Positions 58,565-64,000 of a stretch of DNA of 64,000 bases are shown here, piece by piece. The notes below the pieces were generated by a model that saw only the letters and a program-made list of their open reading frames with translations, had not been told where the DNA came from and made no database searches. The stretch comes from Stenotrophomonas maltophilia (GTDB taxonomy: Bacteria; Pseudomonadota; Gammaproteobacteria; Xanthomonadales; Xanthomonadaceae). Positions within the stretch are counted from its first letter, which is position 1. Every line of letters starts with the position of its first letter. Location: contig DEZI01000035.1 of NCBI GenBank assembly GCA_002364755.1, positions 4,512 through 68,511 on the forward strand, given 5' to 3'. The translations under genes were made by a program, and so were the position numbers.

Positions 58565-59686
58565 TCACCAGCCCATCTTCATGAACCACAACGCGGCGAA
58601 CGCATCGAGGATGATCACCAGCGAGATGGCCTGCACCACGCTGGAGGTGGTGCGCTCGCCCACCGACTGCGCGGTGCCTTCCACCTTCAGCCCCTCCAGG
58701 CAGCCGATCAGGCCTATCACCAGCGCGAACACCGGCGCCTTGGACAGGCCCACCAGCAGGTGACGCACTTCCATGGTTTCGTGCATGCGCGCGATGTACA
58801 TCTGCGGCGGGATGTCCAGGTCGAACGCGCCGACGGTGATGCCGCCGGCCAGGCCGGCGATCATCGCGATGAAGGTCAGCAGCGGCAGGGTCACCAGCAG
58901 GGCAAGCAGGCGCGGCAGCACCAGCAGGTCGACCGGGTCCAGGCCGAGCGTGCGCATCGCATCGATCTCCTCGCGCGCCTTCATCGCACCGATCTGCGCG
59001 GTGAATGCACTGGCGGTGCGGCCGGCCAGTACGATGGCGGTGAGCAGCACGGCGAACTCGCGCAGGAAGGCGATGTTGACCAGTTCGACCACGTAGATCT
59101 CCGCACCGAAGTCGCGCAGGATGGTCGAGCCGAGGAAGGCGATGACCGCGCCGACCAGGTAGGACAGCAGCGCCACCAGCGGCACTGCATCCAGGCCCAC
59201 CTGTTCCATCTGGTGCACGGTGGCGGTCAGGCGGAAGCGCCGCGGTTCCTTCACCAGCCGCGCGGCCTTCACCAGGTTCTCGCCGAGGAAGCTGCACAGC
59301 GCCTTGATGTTGTGGCCGGTGGCATGGACGCTGACGCCGAGGCGTTCGAGCGCGGCCAGCACGCCGAAATCGCGCTTGGGCTTGGGGCGGTCGTCGGCCA
59401 CTTCCTCGATGGTGCACACCAGGGCCTGGTGGTCCGGGCGGAACTGCAGTGCCTGTTCGCCGAGGTCGGCACGATGGGCCACGCGCAGCACCTGCAGCAC
59501 GCCGGCCGAGTCCAGCTGTTCGATGCCGGTGGCATCGATGCCGGTCAACGTGTCGGGAATGTCACGCAGCAGCTCGGCCGCGTCCAGCGCGGTCTTCAGG
59601 GTCCAGTGCCCGGACAGTCGGATCAGCCCGGGATCGTGGGCGTCCTGTTCAAGCCGGGGGGCGTGGTTCGGGGTCATGGGGGCCAT
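58565..59686 (-). CDS. mlaE: MlaE-type permease with N-terminal STAS (MlaB-like) domain
   Basis: 373 residues. Residues about 15-95 form a STAS-like domain (IRLSGHWTLKTALDAAELLR, GIDATGIEQLDSAGVLQVLR), equivalent to a separate MlaB. The MlaE permease domain follows with LVGAVIAFLGSTILRDFGAE, LTAIVLAGRTASAFTAQIGA and MKAREEIDAMRTLGLDP, the permease family signature. First gene of the operon mlaE-mlaF-mlaD-lipoprotein. It probably maintains outer-membrane lipid asymmetry; the direction of transport is not settled for such variants. It is divergent from the ThrE-like gene. Confidence 0.93.
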   Translation of the reverse strand: MAPMTPNHAPRLEQDAHDPGLIRLSGHWTLKTALDAAELLRDIPDTLTGIDATGIEQLDSAGVLQVLRVAHRADLGEQALQFRPDHQALVCTIEEVADDRPKPKRDFGVLAALERLGVSVHATGHNIKALCSFLGENLVKAARLVKEPRRFRLTATVHQMEQVGLDAVPLVALLSYLVGAVIAFLGSTILRDFGAEIYVVELVNIAFLREFAVLLTAIVLAGRTASAFTAQIGAMKAREEIDAMRTLGLDPVDLLVLPRLLALLVTLPLLTFIAMIAGLAGGITVGAFDLDIPPQMYIARMHETMEVRHLLVGLSKAPVFALVIGLIGCLEGLKVEGTAQSVGERTTSSVVQAISLVIILDAFAALWFMKMGW

Positions 59687-59778
59687 TCGGTTCGCAGCAT
59701 AACCGTTTCGTCCTGCGCGCCGCGTCGAACCGGGATGAATTTCTCCTGCCGGGCCCCGTGTAGGTAATACTACGGCGC

Positions 59779-61038
59779 ATGTCTGCAGACGCTCACACGA
59801 TCCCTACGCCCCAGGCCACCTACGCACAGCGCGTGGCATTCGTTTCCGAGATCGCCGGGCGCCTGCACAGCTACGGCACCACCGCACAGCGCCTGGAAAC
59901 GGCCGTGGTGGCCCTGGCGCGCCAGCTCGATCTCGACTGTGAGCCGTGGTCCAACCCCACCGGCATCATCCTCAGCTTCAGCGATCCGGCGCAGGCCATC
60001 GGTTCCAGTGACATCACCCGGGTGATCCGCCTGGCACCGGGCGAGAACGACCTGCACAAACTGAGCGTGGCCGACCGCATCGCCGAGGAAGTGTCCAACG
60101 GCCGCATGAGCATCGCCCAGGGCCATACCGCCCTGCGCCAGCTGGACAAGGATCCCGGCCGGCGCGGCAAGCTGCGCACCATCCTGTCCTTCAGCCTGGG
60201 CGCGGCCGGCGTGGCCGGCATGTGGAAGCTACCGTGGCTGGATATCGCCACCGCCGGTGTCATTGGTCTGATGATCGGCCTGCTGGGCATGGTCACTGAC
60301 CGCCGCCCGGCCACCCGCGAGGCCGCCGAGGCATTGGCCGCGCTGCTGGCTGGCATGGTTGCCACGCTGGTGGCCGCGTTCATCGGCGCGCTCAATCTCA
60401 ATACCGTCATCATTGCTTCGCTGGTGGTGCTGCTGCCCGGCATGTCGCTGACCAATGCGGTCAATGAACTGGCCAGCCAGCACTGGGTATCGGGCACTGC
60501 GCGTTTCGCCGGTGCGCTGACCACCATCATGAAACTCAGCGTCGGCGCGATGATCGCGGTGACCCTGGCCGATGTGCTGGGCCTGGAGCCGGTGATCCGT
60601 GCCACGCGGCCGCAGGGGCCATGGGTGGAATGGGGCTCGCTGCTGACCGCGGCATTCGCCTTCGCCATGCTGTTCAAGGCCAACCGCCGCGATTATCCGT
60701 GGGTGATGGCGGCCTCGGTGGCCGGTTATGCCATTTCCAAATTCGGTGGCCACGCCTGGGGCGCACCGGCCGGTATTTTCCTGTCTGCGATGCTGCTGAC
60801 CGCCGGCGGTAATCTGTTCGGCCGCCTGGTCGGGCGCCCGGGCGCGATCATCCGCCTGCCGGGCATCATCATGATGGTGCCCGGCAGCACCAGCCTGCGC
60901 GGCGTGCTGACCCTGGTGCAGCAGCAGGACGTGGGCGCAGGGCAGAGCGTGTTCCTCACCGTGCTCAACGTGGTGATGGCGCTCGTGGCCGGCCTGCTGT
61001 TCGGCAACCTGCTGATGCCGGCCCGCAAGACCCTGTGA
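59779..61038 (+). CDS. ThrE-family threonine/serine exporter
   Basis: 419 residues. The N-terminal cytosolic ThrE part has FVSEIAGRLHSYGTTAQRLE and ALARQLDLDCEPWSNPTGII. About ten membrane segments follow, such as AGVIGLMIGLLGMV, IIASLVVLLPGMSLTNAVNE (the ThrE signature) and LPGIIMMVPGSTSLRGVLTL. Both halves (DUF1212 and DUF3815) are fused in one chain, as in Corynebacterium ThrE. It exports threonine/serine by proton antiport in the known member; the substrate here is inferred. SMAG repeats follow the stop codon. Confidence 0.9.
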   Translation: MSADAHTIPTPQATYAQRVAFVSEIAGRLHSYGTTAQRLETAVVALARQLDLDCEPWSNPTGIILSFSDPAQAIGSSDITRVIRLAPGENDLHKLSVADRIAEEVSNGRMSIAQGHTALRQLDKDPGRRGKLRTILSFSLGAAGVAGMWKLPWLDIATAGVIGLMIGLLGMVTDRRPATREAAEALAALLAGMVATLVAAFIGALNLNTVIIASLVVLLPGMSLTNAVNELASQHWVSGTARFAGALTTIMKLSVGAMIAVTLADVLGLEPVIRATRPQGPWVEWGSLLTAAFAFAMLFKANRRDYPWVMAASVAGYAISKFGGHAWGAPAGIFLSAMLLTAGGNLFGRLVGRPGAIIRLPGIIMMVPGSTSLRGVLTLVQQQDVGAGQSVFLTVLNVVMALVAGLLFGNLLMPARKTL

Positions 61039-61042
61039 TCGA

Positions 61043-61105
61043 ATAGCGCCGGGCCATGATCGGCGAGAACTGCCGCTGCGCTCGCCGGGCATGGCCCGGC
61101 GCTAC
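61043..61105. repeat. SMAG pair between thrE-like and hns-like genes
   Basis: ATAG + CGCCGGGCCATGATCGGCG (decayed) at 61043-61065 and CGCCGGGCATGGCCCGGCG + CTAC at 61083-61105, facing each other between convergent genes. Confidence 0.8.
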
Positions 61106-61111
61106 CGAATA

Positions 61112-61140
61112 GAAAACGCCGGCTTTCGCCGGCGTCTTTC
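61112..61140 (-). terminator. Stem-loop terminator of the H-NS-like gene
   Basis: Minus-strand GACGCCGGC-gaaa-GCCGGCGTTTTCTATT: a 9-bp stem followed by a short U-rich tail, about 22 bp after the stop codon. On the plus strand the same stem precedes GTCTTTC, so weak bidirectional action is possible. Confidence 0.75.
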
Positions 61141-61161
61141 ATTCCAACCTGATATTCGGCC

Positions 61162-61548
61162 TTACGCCTTCTTGATCAGGAAATCTTCCGGCTTCTTGCC
61201 GCCCTTGGCGGTCAGCTCGGCCATCCAGCGCGGCTGCTTGCCACGGCCGGTCCAGGTTTCCTTCGGGTTGGCCGGATTACGGTACTTGGGGGCAACCTTG
61301 CCCAGCTTGCGGCCGGCGGTCTTCGCCGGTGCCTTGGTGGCCTTCGTTGCCTTGCGGGCGCGCGGGGCAGCCGGGGCATCACCGAACAGTTCCTCGATGG
61401 TGTAACCCTCGGCCTTCGCCAGCTTGCTCAGCTGGGCACGCACCTTGGTGATCGGGCGACGCTTGGCCACGATGGTCTGCTGCTTCTTGGCGGTACGGAT
61501 CAGGGCGCCCAGCTCGCGTGCCGACAGGCCGCTCAGGTCGATGCTCAT
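61162..61548 (-). CDS. H-NS-family nucleoid-associated protein
   Basis: 128 residues. The N-terminal helical oligomerisation region is MSIDLSGLSARELGALIRTA. The basic alanine/lysine linker contains RKATKATKAPAKTAGRK. The C-terminal H-NS-like DNA-binding motif has YRNPANPKETWTGRGKQPRW, where TWTGRGKQP corresponds to the AT-hook-like loop that enters the minor groove. Proteins of this type silence AT-rich, horizontally acquired DNA, such as the low-GC LPS locus in this window. It is monocistronic, with a terminator. Confidence 0.88.
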   Translation of the reverse strand: MSIDLSGLSARELGALIRTAKKQQTIVAKRRPITKVRAQLSKLAKAEGYTIEELFGDAPAAPRARKATKATKAPAKTAGRKLGKVAPKYRNPANPKETWTGRGKQPRWMAELTAKGGKKPEDFLIKKA

Positions 61549-61734
61549 TAACGATTACTCCGGAAACTGAATTAGGGACAGGGACGAGCCGGTCCGTGGC
61601 GTCGCGGGACAGAATAATGACGAATTAATCCCAGCACAAACATCGGCAGTCGCGACATGGCGGCCGGGCGGCCCCAATGCGTCTATTTTGACCGGATTAT
61701 GTCCGGCGGAGTTGCTGGTGCGCACAAAACAGGC
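61549..61734. promoter_or_regulatory. AT-richer promoter region of the H-NS-like gene
   Basis: 186 bp between the H-NS-like gene and the proS terminator hold no gene. The DNA is richer in A/T than its surroundings (for example AATAATGACGAATTAATCCC and TCTATTTTGACCGGATTATG). That suits a gene whose product binds and represses its own promoter. Individual boxes cannot be assigned. Confidence 0.4.
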
Positions 61735-61761
61735 AAAAAAAGACCGGGGCAGGCCCCGGTC
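61735..61761 (-). terminator. Rho-independent terminator of proS
   Basis: Minus-strand GACCGGGGCCTGCCCCGGTC stem followed by seven U residues, 7 bp after the stop codon of the prolyl-tRNA synthetase gene. Confidence 0.9.
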
Positions 61762-61768
61762 TCTCTGA

Positions 61769-63460
61769 TCAGCCCTGCAGTCGCTGCAGCAGGGTGGTCT
61801 TGTCGAGGCTTTCCGCCTCGCTGGCACGGCGCGAACGGTATTCGAAGGTGCCGGCGGCCAGGCCGCGTTCGCTGACCACGACCCGGTGCGGGACGCCGAT
61901 CAGTTCCATGTCGGCGAACATGGCGCCCGGGCGCAGGCCACGGTCGTCCAGCGCCGCATCCAGGCCCGCATCGCGCAGTTCCTGCAGCAGGCCGGCCGCC
62001 GCTTCGGCCACGCCGGCGTCGCCCTTCGGGTTGATCACGCACACCACCACCTGCCAAGGCGCCATCGCCTCGGGCCAGATGATGCCGGCGTCATCGTGGT
62101 TCTGTTCGATCGCCGCAGCGACCACGCGGGAAATGCCGATGCCGTAGCAGCCCATCGCCATCACCGCGGCCTTGCCGTTCTCGTCCAGCACGGTGGCGTC
62201 GAGCGCGGCGGCGTACTTGCGGCCCAGCTGGAAGACGTGGCCGACCTCGATGCCGCGGGCGATCTTCAGCTCGCCGCCGTCCACGGCGCGGTCACCGGCC
62301 TGCACGTTGCGGATGTCGGCCACTTCCGGCTCGGCCAGGTCGCGGCCCCAGTTGACGCCGGCCAGATGGAAACCGGCCTCGTTGGCGCCGACGACGAAGT
62401 CGGCCATGGCTGCCACTTCACGGTCGGCCACCACACGGATGGCCTTTGCCGGGGCGACCGGGCCGAGGAAGCCCGGCACGCTGCCCAGGTACTCGGCGAT
62501 TTCCGCCTCGCTGGCGAAGCGCTGGTCTTCCAGACCGGCGACCTTGCCCAGCTTGATCTCGTTGACGTCATGGTCGCCGCGGACCAGGGCCAGCACGAAG
62601 CCGGCCTCGGCCATCAGCGCCACCGACTTCACGGTGCGGGTCAGGTCGAGGCCGAGCAGGGCGGCGACGTCCTCGCAGGTCTTCTGCGTGGGGGTGTCCA
62701 CCTTGCGCATGGCTTCGGTGGCAGCCGGGCGCGGTGCCGGGTCAGCGGCCACGGCCGCTTCCATGTTGGCGGCATAATCCGAGCCGGTGGAGAACACCAG
62801 CGCGTCCTCGCCCGAATCGGCGATGACGTGGAATTCCTGCGAGGCATCGCCACCGATGGCGCCGGAATCGGCCTGCACCATGCGGAAATCGAGGCCCAAG
62901 CGGGTGAAGATGCGGCTGTAGGCCGCCTTCATGTTTTCGTACTCGCGCACCAGGCAGTCATCGTGCAGGTGGAACGAATACGCATCCTTCATCAGGAATT
63001 CGCGCGCGCGCATCACGCCGAAACGCGGGCGGATTTCGTCGCGGAACTTGGTCTGGATCTGGTAGAAATTGACCGGCAGCTGCTTGTAGCTGGACAGCTC
63101 GCTGCGCGCGAAATCGCAGGCCGCTTCTTCGGCGGTGGGGCTGTAGCAGAAGGTCTGTTCCTTGCGGTCCTTGATCTTCAGCAGCTGCGGGCCGAACTTT
63201 TCCCAGCGGCCGGTCTGCTCCCACAGTTCCTTCGGCTGGATGGTCGGAATCTGGAATTCGACGGCACCGGCGCGGTCCATTTCCTCGCGCACGATGCGCT
63301 CGACCTTGCGCAGCACGCGCAGGCCCAGCGGCGACCAGGTGTACAGGCCCGATGCCAGCTTGCGGATCATGCCCGCCCGCAGCATCAACCGGTGGCTGGT
63401 CAGCTCGGCGTCGCTGGGGGTTTCCTTGGTGGTGTGCAGGTGGAACTGGGAGAGGCGCAT
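61769..63460 (-). CDS. proS: Prolyl-tRNA synthetase, bacterial type
   Basis: 563 residues, near E. coli ProRS (572). Class II motif 1 is SHRLMLRAGMIRKLASGLYT, motif 2 the FRDEIRPRFGVMRAREFLMK segment, and motif 3 MGCYGIGISRVVAAAIEQNH. The editing insertion (INS) lies at about residues 225-400. The C-terminal anticodon-binding domain ends TTLLQRLQG. It charges tRNA-Pro and edits mischarged Ala-tRNA-Pro in the cytosol. The start at 63460 (MRLSQFHLHT) has GGGAG upstream. Upstream lies the second composite repeat, about 60 bp away. Confidence 0.96.
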   Translation of the reverse strand: MRLSQFHLHTTKETPSDAELTSHRLMLRAGMIRKLASGLYTWSPLGLRVLRKVERIVREEMDRAGAVEFQIPTIQPKELWEQTGRWEKFGPQLLKIKDRKEQTFCYSPTAEEAACDFARSELSSYKQLPVNFYQIQTKFRDEIRPRFGVMRAREFLMKDAYSFHLHDDCLVREYENMKAAYSRIFTRLGLDFRMVQADSGAIGGDASQEFHVIADSGEDALVFSTGSDYAANMEAAVAADPAPRPAATEAMRKVDTPTQKTCEDVAALLGLDLTRTVKSVALMAEAGFVLALVRGDHDVNEIKLGKVAGLEDQRFASEAEIAEYLGSVPGFLGPVAPAKAIRVVADREVAAMADFVVGANEAGFHLAGVNWGRDLAEPEVADIRNVQAGDRAVDGGELKIARGIEVGHVFQLGRKYAAALDATVLDENGKAAVMAMGCYGIGISRVVAAAIEQNHDDAGIIWPEAMAPWQVVVCVINPKGDAGVAEAAAGLLQELRDAGLDAALDDRGLRPGAMFADMELIGVPHRVVVSERGLAAGTFEYRSRRASEAESLDKTTLLQRLQG

Positions 63461-63520
63461 CGGCGGCTTCGGATAACGGCAGAGACGCCTATTCTGCCAG
63501 CCCGGCCGGGGGTTTGTACC

Positions 63521-64000
63521 GGCAGGGCTGGCAGCCCTGCACCCGCTGCAATCAACGGCAACGGCCGAAGCAACGTCAAAAGCCGGGTTGCTGTGGCTGG
63601 GCGGGATGGGTCCAGTGGCAGGGGACGCCGTAAATCCATCCATGGAGCCTCGGTCGCGCCATCCATGGCGCTCACGCCCCCTCAACCGGACCCACCCCGC
63701 CTTCGACAGATTTCTGCGGCCTGTTGGCGCCCGCTGCTGATGGTGGTGGGTGTCGACCGTTGGTCGGCACGGAACCCGATCTCATTATGAAAATCGACAT
63801 CTGAAAGATGTGCCGACCAACGGTCGGCACCCACCAACAGCCGCCGACCAACTGTCGAAGGCAGGGCACTGTGGGTTTGCGGGGTGTGAGCCGCATGGGC
63901 CCGAGGCATGCCTCGGGCGGGTTGGGCAGGACGCCCAACCCCGGTCTTGCCGTGTGCGCAGGACAGCGCACACGAGCAAGCGGCGACCAAGCCCCCATGG
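63521..64000. repeat. Composite nested-palindrome element, copy 2 (elements E and F), cut by window end
   Basis: Same layout as the element at 23219-23732. A GCAGGGCTGGCAGCCCTGCACCC hairpin and CAACGTCAAAAGC segment open it. Element E has arms at 63600-63624 and 63677-63701 (20/25). The middle arms TG(T/C)CGACCGTTGGTCGGCAC and GTGCCGACCAACGGTCGGCA follow at about 63752-63770 and 63810-63832. Element F starts at about 63860 and lacks its right arm because the window ends. The middle spacer differs from copy 1. F carries three extra hairpins inside its core. No gene is supported between 63461 and 64000. Confidence 0.85.

Noticed and set aside
59760..59773. GTAGGTAATACTAC before the ThrE-like gene, resembling the Xanthomonas LexA box TTAGTAGTAATACTACTAA
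   Set aside because: The half-sites GTAG and CTAC are 6 bp apart instead of 5, and the outer bases do not match. It is more likely a chance or SMAG-border match.

Overview
The window looks like a chromosomal segment from the Stenotrophomonas maltophilia complex (Xanthomonadaceae). The evidence is a high-GC backbone (an adjacent 60-base sample of metB is 70% GC), many GTAG-bordered SMAG palindromes between genes, and Xanthomonas-type gene order: cbs-metB, then the LPS locus, then etfAB, rmlBACD, xanBA and lpsIJ/scoAB. No tRNA, rRNA, insertion sequence, integrase, prophage or CRISPR array is visible. The gene at position 1 is cut by the window edge, and the repeat at the right end runs out of the window.

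Bases 1-8.9 kb hold a divergent SDR/LysR pair, a short methyltransferase relic, gph, a vitamin B12 receptor (btuB) under a cobalamin riboswitch, a histidine phosphatase, a TfoX C-terminal-domain protein, free-methionine-sulfoxide reductase (msrC), bioD and a MocR-type regulator. Bases 8.9-14.3 kb carry msrB-dipZ-msrA, a cell-envelope methionine sulfoxide repair operon, divergent from an OmpR/EnvZ-type two-component system. Bases 14.5-20.9 kb carry a phasin, queD, and a TonB-dependent receptor followed by an exported M14 metallopeptidase. Bases 21-31.6 kb carry rhlE, a large palindromic repeat region, the tyrosine-catabolism pair fahA-like/maiA, a UdgX plus radical-SAM DNA-repair pair, pilU, a DUF4398/OmpA pair and a YdcH protein.

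Bases 31.9-55.4 kb are the glycan region. cbs and metB (transsulfuration) are followed by a six-gene, visibly lower-GC LPS/O-antigen locus: Wzm permease, hexapeptide acyltransferase, glycosyltransferase, Wzt ATPase with a C-terminal sugar-binding domain, a 1217-residue multidomain protein, and another glycosyltransferase. The locus ends at etfAB. Sugar-nucleotide genes follow: rmlBACD for dTDP-L-rhamnose and xanBA for GDP-mannose. Then come scoAB and a WbsX/RgpF-type glycan protein. The most interesting protein is the 1217-residue fusion: a pyruvyl-transferase-like domain, a coiled coil of about 185 residues, an unassigned Rossmann-like region and a GT2 domain. It may be a cap-and-ruler enzyme for an ABC-exported polysaccharide.

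Bases 55.5-64 kb carry alkB, an Mla-type lipid transport operon, a ThrE-family exporter, an H-NS-like protein and proS. The second striking feature is a family of nested palindromic elements, best seen at 20.9-21.4, 23.2-23.7 and 63.5-64.0 kb. Their cores are shared, but the long outer arms differ from copy to copy while staying complementary within each copy.
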